A DNA stretch of 64,000 nt from NCBI RefSeq assembly GCF_001509585.1, contig NZ_LNCI01000008.1, positions 1-64,000 on the forward strand, written 5' to 3'. The stretch comes from Tropicimonas marinistellae. GTDB taxonomy: Bacteria; Pseudomonadota; Alphaproteobacteria; Rhodobacterales; Rhodobacteraceae. The translations under genes were made by a program, and so were the position numbers. Positions 8,983 through 17,785 of this stretch are shown one piece after another (positions within the stretch are counted from its first letter, which is position 1; every line of letters starts with the position of its first letter). The notes beneath the pieces were generated by a model that worked only from the letters and a program-made list of their open reading frames with translations, made no database searches and was not told where the DNA came from.

Positions 8983-10179
8983 TCAATCCTTCACGAAGAG
9001 GCGGCGCGGCCTGTCGCAAAAGCACTCCGCCGGACCGTCGGGGCGGATCAGGATGCTCTCGGTGATCTCCAGCCCCCAATCCTCCATCCAGAGGCCGGGC
9101 ATGAAATGGAACGTCATGCCGGGCTCCAGGATCGTTTGATCCTCGGCGCGCAGGGAAATGGTGCGCTCGCCCCAATCGGGGGGATAGCTCAGCCCGATCG
9201 GGTATCCGCAGCGCGCGCCCCGTTCGATACCGGCGCGCTCCAGCGGCGCCGCGAGCGCGTTGGCGACATCGGCCGCGCGGTTGCCCGCACGGGCGGTGTC
9301 GAGCCCGGCCTCCAGCCCCTCGACCAGTGCCGCCTCCGCCCGGCGAAAGGTCTCCGTGGGTGGGCCAAGGAACACCGTCCGGCACAATGGAACGTGGTAG
9401 CGGCGGTAGCAGCCGGCAAGTTCGAAGAACGTTGCCTCGCCCGCGCGAAAGGGCGACCCATCCCAGGTCAGATGCGGGGCGGCGGCGTCCGACCCGCTGG
9501 GCAGCAGCGGAACGATGGCGGGGTAGTCGCCCCAATCGTCACCGGAGCCCCGCACGAGGTCACGATAGATTTCGGCAACCAGCTCGTTCTTGCGCATTCC
9601 CGGTTCGATACGGTCGAGCACGCCGTCCATCACCGTCTCGACAATCCGGGCCGCCTTGCGCATGAACGCGATCTCTTCGTCGGATTTCACGGCGCGTTGC
9701 CAGTTCACCAACGCGGTCGCGTCGACCAGGTCCGCATCGGGCAATTCCTCGCACAGCGTCGTGTAGGCTTTTGCCGAGAAGTAGTAATTGTCCATCTCGA
9801 CGCCGATACGGGATCGGCTGTCGCCGTACTCCCGAATGAGCGCGGCAAGATCCTGCATCGGATGGCGCTCGGTCGATTGAACGAAATTGTCCGCGTAGCC
9901 GCGAACGTTCGACGGTTCCATCCAGACCGTCCGGAGTGCGCCATTCGCATCCTGCCTCCGGCCCCACCAGAGCGGATCGCGGTCCGGAGTGACCAGCACG
10001 CCCTGATGGACATAGAAGGACCAGCCGTCGTAACCGGTTAGCCATGCCATGTTCGACGGATCCTGGACGAACAAGAGGTCGATCCCGGCGCGTTCCATCG
10101 CGGCGCGCACCTTCGCCAGCCGCCGCGCATACTCGGCCGCGCTGAACGGCAATTGCACTGTCGCCATGGGCGTCTCCAC
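8983..10179 (-). CDS. doeA: M24 creatinase-like hydrolase, probable ectoine hydrolase (DoeA/EutD type)
   Basis: This 398-aa protein has the creatinase N-terminal domain (to about residue 135) and a pita-bread M24 domain. The five metal ligands of aminopeptidase-type M24 enzymes are mostly replaced: the Asp pair region reads ELAGCYRRYHVPLCRTV and the usual GHGIGL is GYPIGL. The ending WGERTISLRAEDQTILEPG plus GLEITESILI is what I recall of ectoine hydrolases, which open the ectoine ring to N-acetyl-2,4-diaminobutyrate. Sister families such as creatinase or Xaa-Pro peptidase are less likely. It is followed after 2 bases by the ArgE-like deacetylase; the usual DoeB/C/D partners are not in the window. 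Confidence 0.72.
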   Translation of the reverse strand: METPMATVQLPFSAAEYARRLAKVRAAMERAGIDLLFVQDPSNMAWLTGYDGWSFYVHQGVLVTPDRDPLWWGRRQDANGALRTVWMEPSNVRGYADNFVQSTERHPMQDLAALIREYGDSRSRIGVEMDNYYFSAKAYTTLCEELPDADLVDATALVNWQRAVKSDEEIAFMRKAARIVETVMDGVLDRIEPGMRKNELVAEIYRDLVRGSGDDWGDYPAIVPLLPSGSDAAAPHLTWDGSPFRAGEATFFELAGCYRRYHVPLCRTVFLGPPTETFRRAEAALVEGLEAGLDTARAGNRAADVANALAAPLERAGIERGARCGYPIGLSYPPDWGERTISLRAEDQTILEPGMTFHFMPGLWMEDWGLEITESILIRPDGPAECFCDRPRRLFVKD

Positions 10180-10334
10180 GTATCAAACCAACCACCGGAG
10201 ACGACCGAACCGCCTCGCCCGTTCCGCGTTTGCAGAAGACCGCAATTTGGATGCGTCATTCAAGGGATCATTCTGGCCCGTCGGCTGGTTTCGCCCCCCG
10301 GCAGGCGCGGCGATTGGCACCCGGCCCGCGACGA

Positions 10335-11756
10335 TCAGAGTTGATAGGCAAGGCGGAGCCCGCCCCAATGACGATCTGCGGCCCAGATGGGGGCCGACAC
10401 GTCCTTCATCATGACGAATTCGCCGCCGCCCATGTCACGGCGATAGATCTGAACCAGAAAAGGCGACGTGCTTTGGCCCGCTTTCAGACCTACGCGATCA
10501 TCGAAGATCCTCCGGTTCCGGCAATGTGCAGCGTTCCAGACCGGATCGGCGCCCTGCGGTTGCGAGAACTTGCGGTTGTGCGTTGGCAGGTAGCCATTGC
10601 GATCCACAGCGGCACAGAAAACGACGCGCGGATCGAGTTCGAGGGCGGCTTCCAGTATTGGCGGCAATATCCGGTCAGTGAGCATCGTGAACGGTGCAAG
10701 TACCTGCTGCGGGTCAGTGCCGGTCACGGGTGTGTAGTGTTCGGAAAACAGATCGCGCTCGGCAATGCGGCCGTCTGCAAGGGTCTTGTCGAACTGGTGT
10801 CCGATCTCGTCCGCCGCCGCCCGGCAATGTGCGATGAATGCCGCATCTCCGGTTTCACCACCGAGTTCGACGCTCTCCTGCACGATCACTTCCGACCGGT
10901 CGACAAGCCCGTGGACCCTGCTGCGAGAATCCGTGATACCGCGCGTCGTGTCCCGCGCGGCAGACACAACCTGATGAATTGCCGGCGCGAAGCCCGCAAT
11001 CGCCTCCCGCACTGTCTCGGCCTCCGCGGTCACGTTCTCCGCATTTCTCGCGGAAAGGCGAACGCCGGCGGAGATCGCGGTGAGCGCTGCATCCGTGCGA
11101 GCGGAATCCTCCAGCACGGATCCGGCGTCGTGGGAAATGCCGGTGGCTTCCGCCCGCATCGCCGAGATCATCTCCGCCAGGGTCCTGACCGATGAGGTTA
11201 TGCTCTCGGCCGCCTGACTTGTCTGTTGGCTGAGGTCGTTGATCGCATCGGCAACCACCGAGAAACCGCGGCCGAAATCTCCGGCCCGCGCCGCCTCTAT
11301 CTTGGCATTGATGGCGAGGATGTTCACCTGTTGTGCAATTGCGGCGATGTTGCCGTTTTCTGATTCCACCGACTCCAGCGTCTCGCCGATTGCCTCCATC
11401 CGGCCGCCGACACCCTCGACCCAGGCGGCGATATTCCGCGTCCGGTCGCTGGCGTTCTTTACGTCGCTCACGGAGGTTTCAACCTGCGCCTCCGCGTCCG
11501 CGCAGGCATCCGAGACCGACGTGATCGCGGACCTAACGGAAGAATTCGCGGTCACAATCCGCTCCGCAAGCGTCTGGACGCTTTCCATCGTCGAAACCTG
11601 CGCCTTCGCCGTGCCTTCGATCTGGTCCAGCAAGGCGGCGACGTCCACGATCCCGAATCCGATGTCCGATGCATGTTGCACGAGGCTCGTGAGCCCGCCG
11701 GATTGCGCGGAGGGGTTCGACTGTCGGTTGTCCCGGAACAGGGGCGCTGGCGGCAT
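10335..11756 (-). CDS. Soluble methyl-accepting chemotaxis-type signal transducer
   Basis: This 473-aa cytoplasmic protein has no transmembrane segment. Residues about 60-330 are predicted coiled coil containing the MCP hairpin tip (VNILAINAKIEAARAG followed by GRGFSVVADAIN), which contacts CheA/CheW. The last roughly 130 residues form a separate C-terminal domain (VVFCAAVDRNGYLPTHN, RRIFDDRVG) similar to the globular C-terminal module of other soluble chemoreceptors. That N-terminal-signalling, C-terminal-sensing order is the reverse of classical MCPs. The ATG at 11756 has GGAG 8 bases upstream; the frame stays open to 11849 with alternative starts at 11780 and 11849. It lies upstream of the doeA-like gene with a 155-base gap. 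Confidence 0.85.
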   Translation of the reverse strand: MPPAPLFRDNRQSNPSAQSGGLTSLVQHASDIGFGIVDVAALLDQIEGTAKAQVSTMESVQTLAERIVTANSSVRSAITSVSDACADAEAQVETSVSDVKNASDRTRNIAAWVEGVGGRMEAIGETLESVESENGNIAAIAQQVNILAINAKIEAARAGDFGRGFSVVADAINDLSQQTSQAAESITSSVRTLAEMISAMRAEATGISHDAGSVLEDSARTDAALTAISAGVRLSARNAENVTAEAETVREAIAGFAPAIHQVVSAARDTTRGITDSRSRVHGLVDRSEVIVQESVELGGETGDAAFIAHCRAAADEIGHQFDKTLADGRIAERDLFSEHYTPVTGTDPQQVLAPFTMLTDRILPPILEAALELDPRVVFCAAVDRNGYLPTHNRKFSQPQGADPVWNAAHCRNRRIFDDRVGLKAGQSTSPFLVQIYRRDMGGGEFVMMKDVSAPIWAADRHWGGLRLAYQL

Positions 11757-12383
11757 GGTGCGGCTCCATTGAAAGGCCATCGCACGGTAAGGCGCCTTCC
11801 TTTCTGCCGCGTTAAGCCGATCCGTGCGGAGATACCGCGTTCCTGGCAAGCCGGGAGAGCCGAAGCCGGCAGCGGGACACCCGCTGATGCGGCAGGTCGG
11901 CGCGTGAATCTGCCGGTACGAAATTGGACGATATCAACAAATTGTTTCCGATTTCAGACGCTCCGTTAACCTTTGGCGACGGCCACATTCCCGCCACAGA
12001 ACCGGTCGTCCCGAAGGACAGTCCCAGCCAGTTTCCACCATTGCCGCTTGGCGGAAGAACAATCAGGGGTGAGAAGGGCGTGCCCGCCACAATCGTGGCA
12101 CTGCCGCGGGAATGTGGTCACTTTTCCTCCGCTGTCCGCCGGGTCTGGGGCGAACGGGACATCATTGGCCCCAATTCCGCAGCCATACTTACACCCGTCA
12201 CGGGCCAAGATGTTCGGTCCTGGCAGCGTAATGAGTACCGGTGCGGGAGGTTCGTTCAGCTTGGACGCCTCCCGTACCAGCTTCTGAGGCCCCCTGGTTC
12301 CGGTTCAAGAGTCACCCTGCCCCTCGGTCTGTGCGCCGGACCGTTGGGCGGGACCGTTTTTGGAGCGTCTTACGACATCCCGT
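11757..12383. other. Long intergenic region with a possible insertion-sequence scar
   Basis: About 630 bases separate the chemoreceptor from the dTDP-glucose dehydratase. No open frame here has protein-like composition or a recognised motif. The central part (about 11980-12125) carries inverted copies of CCACATTCCCGC and several GTGG/CCAC-rich repeats. The rest shows nothing I can assign. Confidence 0.4.
11983..12117. repeat. Inverted repeat pair CCACATTCCCGC, possible IS21-type end remnant
   Basis: CCACATTCCCGC at 11983-11994 recurs inverted as GCGGGAATGTGG at 12106-12117. Between them lies a short hairpin GCCAC-AATC-GTGGC (about 12085-12098). Tandem or inverted GTGGCGGGAATGTGG-like repeats near an end are reminiscent of IS21-family elements. 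No transposase frame remains, so this is at most a scar; the family assignment is from memory of such ends and is weak. Confidence 0.3.
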
Positions 12384-13427
12384 TCAGCCGGCCGTTCCCA
12401 GTCGCTTTCCCACACCGTTCCGGCCTCGGAGCGCCAGCCACCAGTCCCGGTTCTCGAGATACCAACGGACTGTGCGCTCCAGACCGTCTTCCAGAGAGAC
12501 CGTTGCACGCCATCCCAGTTCTTCCCGGATTCGACTCGGGTCGATTGCATAGCGCGCGTCGTGACCCGGGCGATCCGCAACAAACGAGATCAGGTCGGAA
12601 TAGGAACCCCGGTCTCGCGGCTGAAGCGAGTCCAACCGCGCGCATATCTTCTGGACGAGTTCGAGATTCGAGCATTCGCTCTCGCCGCCGATATTATAGG
12701 TGCGTCCCGGAACGCCCTTTTCAAGAACGCGCAAAAGGGCATCGACGTGATCCTCCACGAAGAGCCAGTCCCGCCGGTGGGAGCCGTCGCCATAGACCGG
12801 GATTTCCCGCCCCGACAACGCATTGAGGATCACCACCGGAATCAGCTTTTCGGGAAACTGGTACGGGCCGTAATTGTTGGAGCAATTGCTGACGACCACC
12901 GGGAGGCCGTAGGTCGTATGCCAGGCGCGTGCGAGGTGGTCCGAGGCTGCTTTCGTTGCCGAATAGGGGGACCGTGGATCGTAGGACGTGCGCTCATCGG
13001 ATATCCCGCCCGGCGCCACGGACCCAAAGACCTCGTCGGTCGAGACGTGATGAAACCGGAAGGATTCCGGACGCCCGCGGTCGTCCCAGTAGGCCCTCGC
13101 GGCCTCGAGCAAGTGAAAACTCCCGACGACATTCGTGTCGACGAATGCCGCCGGACGGTCGATCGAGCGATCCACATGGCTTTCGGCGGCAAGGTGCAAC
13201 ACCGCATCGGGGCGGTGTGCCGCAAAGATCCGATCCAACGCAGTGCGGTCACAGATGTCTGCCCGCTCGAACGCATAGCCGGGCGCTTCCGCGACGCTCG
13301 CCACATTCGCCAGGCAGGCGGCGTAGGTCAACGCGTCGACGTTTACCACATCGTGCCCGCGCGCGATCGCCGACCGAACGGCCGCCGAACCTATGAATCC
13401 GGCACCGCCGGTGATCAGGATCTTCAT
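12384..13427 (-). CDS. rfbB: dTDP-glucose 4,6-dehydratase
   Basis: This 347-aa extended short-chain dehydrogenase converts dTDP-glucose to dTDP-4-keto-6-deoxyglucose, the entry to dTDP-rhamnose and other deoxysugars. It opens with the NAD site TGGAGFIG and has [12 protein letters not shown], the catalytic STDEVFG (Thr-Asp-Glu), [11 protein letters not shown] (Tyr/Lys) and [15 protein letters not shown]. These features separate it from epimerases such as GalE. The usual partners rfbA, rfbC and rfbD are not adjacent. It is flanked on both sides by more than 500 bases without genes. Confidence 0.93.
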   Translation of the reverse strand: MKILITGGAGFIGSAAVRSAIARGHDVVNVDALTYAACLANVASVAEAPGYAFERADICDRTALDRIFAAHRPDAVLHLAAESHVDRSIDRPAAFVDTNVVGSFHLLEAARAYWDDRGRPESFRFHHVSTDEVFGSVAPGGISDERTSYDPRSPYSATKAASDHLARAWHTTYGLPVVVSNCSNNYGPYQFPEKLIPVVILNALSGREIPVYGDGSHRRDWLFVEDHVDALLRVLEKGVPGRTYNIGGESECSNLELVQKICARLDSLQPRDRGSYSDLISFVADRPGHDARYAIDPSRIREELGWRATVSLEDGLERTVRWYLENRDWWLALRGRNGVGKRLGTAG

Positions 13428-13986
13428 CCGACGCTCCCAATGACGAGAGAGTTATCCAACCTTCCAACCAACGCGCCCGCCTGCCGCTCCGTCCTACTCC
13501 GACAGTGGTGCTGAACCCAATACAGCTGCAACCGGGAACCGTCGACACAGCCTTTTCCAAAAGGGTGCGCGATCCGCGTGGGACATATCTTTCGCATGTC
13601 CTCAGGCGCTCGTTCGGGCCTCGGTGTTCATGTCATCGGACGCTGGCGAAGGCGGCGTTTCAGCAACTCGGGTTTCGAAATCCAGGATAGACGCGAAACG
13701 GCGTTTTCGGCCCCCGAAACGGCTGTTCCGCGCCATTTTAGCGCATTTGCAGCGGGCGAAATGCCGGTTTGCGTTCGTGTGTTTTTCGCGGTTTTTGCCC
13801 TGTGCGGTCTTTACTTCTGGTCAGAAGGGCGCATTACGTTGCGTGCCACAAGGGTGAAACATCCCGAGGAAGGAGGGTCCTGACACCGACCCGGCGGATT
13901 CGGTTAGACCGCGGGGGAAGGCCCTGCCAGTTCCCGAAAACCGCCACGCCCATCCCCGGGCGCGGCCTCAGCAAAGCGGTTCTATC
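13428..13986. other. Intergenic region upstream of rfbB and the decarboxylase operon
   Basis: About 560 bases between divergent genes, expected to hold both promoters. Small open frames here look like chance. A strong Shine-Dalgarno-like GAGGAAGGAGGG near 13866 is not followed by a usable start codon. I see no convincing -35/-10 pair, riboswitch or terminator. Confidence 0.4.
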
Positions 13987-15540
13987 ATGGCGATATCCAA
14001 GCCTCTCGCGGACGAGTTGGACAAGCGGCGCGCCGTTGCACTGGACGGCGGCGGCGAAAAGAAAGCCGAAGCCCGACACGCCAAGGGGCAAATGACGGCC
14101 CGTGAACGCCTCGACGCGCTGTTCAGCAAGGGCACGTTCCAGGAGTTCGGCCTGCACGCGCAACACAAGACACGGCATTTCGGAATGGAGAAGAAGTCCA
14201 TTCCCACCGATGGGGTTATCACGGGCTCCGGCTTCGTCGATGGACGGCCCGTCGCGGCATTCAGCCAGGATTTCGGCGTCGTCGGCGGTTCGCTGGGCGA
14301 AATCCACTCCAAGAAGATCTGTCACACACTGGATCACGCCGTCAAAGCCGGCATCCCGGTCATCGGCTTCAACGATTCCGGCGGGGCGCGGATTCAGGAA
14401 GGCGTGGGGTCGCTCGCCGGCTACGGCCAGGTGTTCTACCGCAACGTGCAGCTCTCCGGGGTCGTCCCGCAGATCTCCATCATCGCCGGCCCCTGCGCAG
14501 GCGGCGCGGCCTATTCCCCGGCGCTCACCGATTTCATCATCATGACCCGGCAAAATGCCCAGATGTTCATCTGCGGCCCCGAGGTCATCCGTTCCGTCAC
14601 CGGGCAGGTGACAACCATGGACGAGATCGGCTCGGCCAACGCCCATGCGTCGGTGTCGGGCAACATTCACTTCATTGCCGAAGACGACGCACACGCCATC
14701 GCCATCGCGCACCGGCTTCTGTCCTTCCTGCCGTCCAACAACATGATGGACCCGCCGCACCGGGTGGAGCCCGATCTCTCCATCGTTGACGATCCCGCGC
14801 TGGACGAACTGGTGCCCGAAGATCCCAAGACCCCCTTCGACTGCCGCGAAGTCATCAAGCATCTCGCGGACGACGGCGACTTCATGGAAGTGCAGCAACT
14901 CTTCGCGCAGAACATCGTGATCGGCTTCGGCCGGATCGGCGGCATCGTCGTGGGCTTCGTCGCCAACCAGCCGACGGTCAAGGCCGGGACGCTGGACATC
15001 GACGCCTCCGACAAGGCGGCACGCTTCGTGCGCTTCTGCAACGTCTACAATATCCCGCTGGTCACCCTCGTGGATGTCCCCGGCTTCCTGCCCGGCGTCA
15101 ACGAGGAGCGGCGCGGCATCATCCGCCACGGCGCCAAGATGCTCTTCGCCTATGCCTCTGCCACGGTGCCGAAAATCACCGTGATCATGCGCAAGGCCTA
15201 TGGGGGCGCCTACCTGGCCATGTGTTCCGAAGACATGGGGGCCGACCGTGTCATGGCCTGGCCAACCGCCGAGATTGCGGTGATGGGGGCTGAGGGCGCG
15301 GTGAATATCCTCTATCGCAAGGAACTGGCCGAGGCCGAGGACAGAGGCGCCAAAGCCAAGGAACTGGCCGACGAGTACCGGGCGGAATTCGCAACGCCCT
15401 ATCTCTCTGCCGGTGAACTCATGGTGCACGACATCATCCACCCGCGCCAGACGCGCTCTGCCATCGCACTGTCGCTGCGCGGCCTGATGTCCAAGCGCGA
15501 GACCCGCCCGCCGAAGAAACACGGCAACATCCCGCTGTAG
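13987..15540 (+). CDS. mmdA: Carboxyltransferase (alpha) subunit of a Na+-translocating methylmalonyl-CoA-type decarboxylase
   Basis: This 517-aa crotonase-fold carboxyltransferase moves the carboxyl group from an acyl-CoA, probably (S)-methylmalonyl-CoA, to biotin. Motifs include GKMTARERL-like GQMTARERLDALF, FNDSGGARIQEGVGSLAGY, GPCAGGAAYSPALTDF, NASDKAARF-type DASDKAARFVRFC, DVPGFLPG and KAYGGAYLAMCS. The tail PKKHGNIPL is the same as that of known MmdA/PccB proteins. No biotin carboxylase gene is nearby; an OadG-like subunit, a biotin carrier and the membrane beta subunit follow instead. That makes it a decarboxylase pump rather than propionyl-CoA carboxylase. Glutaconyl- or malonyl-CoA cannot be excluded as substrate. 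Confidence 0.9.
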   Translation: MAISKPLADELDKRRAVALDGGGEKKAEARHAKGQMTARERLDALFSKGTFQEFGLHAQHKTRHFGMEKKSIPTDGVITGSGFVDGRPVAAFSQDFGVVGGSLGEIHSKKICHTLDHAVKAGIPVIGFNDSGGARIQEGVGSLAGYGQVFYRNVQLSGVVPQISIIAGPCAGGAAYSPALTDFIIMTRQNAQMFICGPEVIRSVTGQVTTMDEIGSANAHASVSGNIHFIAEDDAHAIAIAHRLLSFLPSNNMMDPPHRVEPDLSIVDDPALDELVPEDPKTPFDCREVIKHLADDGDFMEVQQLFAQNIVIGFGRIGGIVVGFVANQPTVKAGTLDIDASDKAARFVRFCNVYNIPLVTLVDVPGFLPGVNEERRGIIRHGAKMLFAYASATVPKITVIMRKAYGGAYLAMCSEDMGADRVMAWPTAEIAVMGAEGAVNILYRKELAEAEDRGAKAKELADEYRAEFATPYLSAGELMVHDIIHPRQTRSAIALSLRGLMSKRETRPPKKHGNIPL

Positions 15541-15553
15541 GAGGGGACATCGA

Positions 15554-15955
15554 ATGCTCGAAAGTCTCGGACTTATCGGAACGGGCTTTGCCGTCGTGAT
15601 GTCGGTGCTGGCATCGCTCTGGGCTGCCTGTTCGGTGATCGGCAAGTTCTTCAACCGGCCAAAACCGGACTCCACCTCCGCGACGCAGGCGGCCCCTGTG
15701 CCGCCGAGGGCAGCCGTGGCCTCGCGTGCGGGTGTGCCGCCGCACCACCTGGCCGCGATCTGCGCGGCGGTCGCGGACACCTTCGGGCCCGGCTACGTCG
15801 TTACACGCGTCGCCGCGCCGTCGCACAAAGTCACCGAATGGCCCATCGAAGGCAGAAAAGACACCTTCCAGGGCCGTCGTATCCGTAGGGACTGGGGTCC
15901 GACCCGGCCAACACTGGGTGGCGAAACCCCCAATATTCTGAGAGGACAGCAATAA
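15554..15955 (+). CDS. OadG-like membrane anchor (delta/gamma) subunit of the decarboxylase
   Basis: This 133-aa protein has one N-terminal membrane helix (about residues 5-31), a Pro/Ala-rich linker and a short polar C-terminal part ([20 protein letters not shown]). That architecture matches the small OadG/MmdD subunits that hold the carboxyltransferase to the membrane beta subunit. Sequence alone is weakly informative; the call rests largely on its place between the alpha and biotin subunits. GTAGGAGGGG lies just before its ATG. Its TAA overlaps the ATG of the biotin carrier by one base. Confidence 0.75.
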   Translation: MLESLGLIGTGFAVVMSVLASLWAACSVIGKFFNRPKPDSTSATQAAPVPPRAAVASRAGVPPHHLAAICAAVADTFGPGYVVTRVAAPSHKVTEWPIEGRKDTFQGRRIRRDWGPTRPTLGGETPNILRGQQ

Positions 15956-16362
15956 TGAAACGGCTGCGGATCACCGTGCAGGGCATCGCCTATGACGTGA
16001 CGGTGGAAGACCTGGACACTCCCGCCACCCCGACCACCACTGCTGCGCCGGCACCCGCCGCTGCCGCACCGACGCCGACGCCGGCCCCGGCTGCGCCCGC
16101 CCCCGCTCCGGCAGCGGCGCCTGCTGCCGCACCGGCCGCACCCGCCGGCGATGGCGCCGTCCCCAGCCCGCTGGCCGGCACCGTGGTCAGCGTGGACGTC
16201 TCGGTCGGGCAGAAGGTCGCCAGCGGCGACACGCTGCTCGTGCTCGAAGCGATGAAGATGAACACAAACATTGGCGCACCGCAGGACGGCACGGTGACCG
16301 CCGTCAACGTGACCCCCGGTTCAACAGTGACCGAGGGACAGGTCCTCGTCACACTTTCCTGA
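15955..16362 (+). CDS. mmdC: Biotin carrier subunit of the decarboxylase
   Basis: This 135-aa protein carries the carboxyl group on a lysine-bound biotin between the carboxyltransferase and the membrane beta subunit. The biotinyl domain occupies about residues 65-135 with the modification motif LEAMKMNT (Lys101). It is preceded by a flexible, almost pure Ala/Pro/Thr linker (about residues 20-62) typical of MmdC/GcdC. The N-terminal segment [10 protein letters not shown] resembles the start of other decarboxylase gamma subunits. The start overlaps the preceding stop. Confidence 0.93.
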   Translation: MKRLRITVQGIAYDVTVEDLDTPATPTTTAAPAPAAAAPTPTPAPAAPAPAPAAAPAAAPAAPAGDGAVPSPLAGTVVSVDVSVGQKVASGDTLLVLEAMKMNTNIGAPQDGTVTAVNVTPGSTVTEGQVLVTLS

Positions 16363-16378
16363 ATAAGGGGCCTCTTCG

Positions 16379-17530
16379 ATGGAAGGCACCACCACAGAGA
16401 CTTCCAAGCTGCAACAGCTCTGGGAACTGACCGCGATATCCGACGTCACCCTTTCGATGGTGATCATGTGGGTGGTCATTGCCGTGCTGTTCTACCTGGC
16501 GGTCTACAAGAAATACGAACCCCTCCTCCTCATCCCCATTGCCTTCGGTGCGTTGCTGGCCAACTTGCCGACCGAGGGGTTGATCAACCAACCGCATGGC
16601 GACCACCCTGGCGGGCTGTACTATTACATCTCGCTGGGCGTGGAATACGAGATCTTCCCGCCATTGATCTTCCTGGGCGTGGGCGCTCTGACGGACTTCG
16701 GCCCGCTGATCGCCAATCCCCGGACGCTCCTGCTGGGTGCAGCCGCGCAATTCGGCGTCTTCGCGACGTTCCTCGGCGCGACGATCATCGGCTTTTCGCC
16801 ACAGGAAGCCGGCGCAATCGGCATCATCGGCGGCGCGGACGGCCCGACCTCGATCTTCCTGGCCAACAAGCTTGCGCCGCACCTGCTCGCTCCCATCGCC
16901 GTGGCCGCGTACAGCTACATGGCGTTGGTACCGATGCTGCAGCCGCCGATCATGCGGGCGCTGACCACCGAAGAAGAACGCAAGATCCGTATGAAGTCCC
17001 TGCGGGAAGTCACCCGGCTTGAGAAACTGATCTTCGCCGGAATGGTGACCATCGTCGTTATCCTGCTGGTACCGGCCGCGTCGGCGCTGATCGGCATGCT
17101 GATGCTGGGCAACTTCCTGCGCGAAAGCCTTGTGACCGAGCGTCTGACAAAGGCGGCACAGAACGAGTTGATCAACGTCGTGACGATCTTCCTCGGCACC
17201 TCCGTGGGCATCACCATGACCGGCGACGCGTTCCTGAACGCATCGACGCTCAAGATCCTCGGGCTTGGCGTGATCGCCTTCGGGATCGCCACCGCCTGCG
17301 GTGTGCTCATGGCCAAGCTGATGAACGTCTTCAGCAAGAACAAGATCAACCCGCTGATCGGCTCCGCCGGCGTCTCCGCCGTGCCCATGGCCGCTCGTGT
17401 GAGCCAGGTTGAAGGCCAGCGTGCTGATCCGGGGAACTTCCTGCTGATGCATGCCATGGGCCCGAACGTCGCCGGTGTGATCGGTACGGCCGTGGTCGCC
17501 GGGTACTTCATCGCCTGGTATGCCGGCTGA
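16379..17530 (+). CDS. mmdB: Na+-translocating decarboxylase beta subunit
   Basis: This 383-aa integral membrane protein decarboxylates carboxybiotin and exports Na+, coupling decarboxylation to a sodium gradient. It has around nine hydrophobic segments and both signature regions of the OadB/MmdB/GcdB family: [14 protein letters not shown], holding the essential membrane Asp, and [19 protein letters not shown], holding the conserved Asn and Ser. Length is usual for the family. It closes the operon and a strong terminator follows at 17571. Confidence 0.95.
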   Translation: MEGTTTETSKLQQLWELTAISDVTLSMVIMWVVIAVLFYLAVYKKYEPLLLIPIAFGALLANLPTEGLINQPHGDHPGGLYYYISLGVEYEIFPPLIFLGVGALTDFGPLIANPRTLLLGAAAQFGVFATFLGATIIGFSPQEAGAIGIIGGADGPTSIFLANKLAPHLLAPIAVAAYSYMALVPMLQPPIMRALTTEEERKIRMKSLREVTRLEKLIFAGMVTIVVILLVPAASALIGMLMLGNFLRESLVTERLTKAAQNELINVVTIFLGTSVGITMTGDAFLNASTLKILGLGVIAFGIATACGVLMAKLMNVFSKNKINPLIGSAGVSAVPMAARVSQVEGQRADPGNFLLMHAMGPNVAGVIGTAVVAGYFIAWYAG

Positions 17531-17570
17531 TCGGCCGAAGGTCCGCTTACTCCACTCACGACGCCAGAAG

Positions 17571-17603
17571 AAAGGCCCGCAGGAAACCCCGCGGGCCTTT
17601 CTA
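17571..17603 (+). terminator. Rho-independent terminator of the decarboxylase operon
   Basis: AAAGGCCCGC (17571-17580) pairs perfectly with GCGGGCCTTT (17591-17600) around a 10-base loop and is followed by CTACTCT. The A-rich/T-rich arms make it plausible on both strands. It lies 41 bases after the beta-subunit stop. Confidence 0.88.
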
Positions 17604-17785
17604 CTCTGATCTCTCGGTCCGTTCAGCCCGCATTTGAGAAACGCCCGAGACGCGACCCTCTAACCACCGCGCGACGCCGGATAGGATCGACATCGCGGGC
17701 AGCTTCCGCCCGATTTCCGTCGCAATACCGCCACTCTTTCGAACCTAGAATTCACAGATCTCGGGGGAAGGAGTGGAGTGAGCCG

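Noticed and set aside
11924-12826. Plus-strand 300-codon frame running from the intergenic gap into rfbB
   Set aside because: Half of it is antisense to rfbB and the rest is low-quality Arg/Pro/Ser-rich translation without a start signal.
13866-13877. Strong Shine-Dalgarno-like GAGGAAGGAGGG
   Set aside because: No start codon lies at a usable distance and no coding frame follows.
13834-15780. Long minus-strand open frame antisense to mmdA
   Set aside because: Shadow frame of a clear carboxyltransferase gene; composition rich in His/Asp/Gly as expected for antisense translation.
13987-17530. Propionyl-CoA carboxylase
   Set aside because: No biotin carboxylase subunit is present, and the OadB-type membrane subunit and separate small biotin carrier define a decarboxylase pump.
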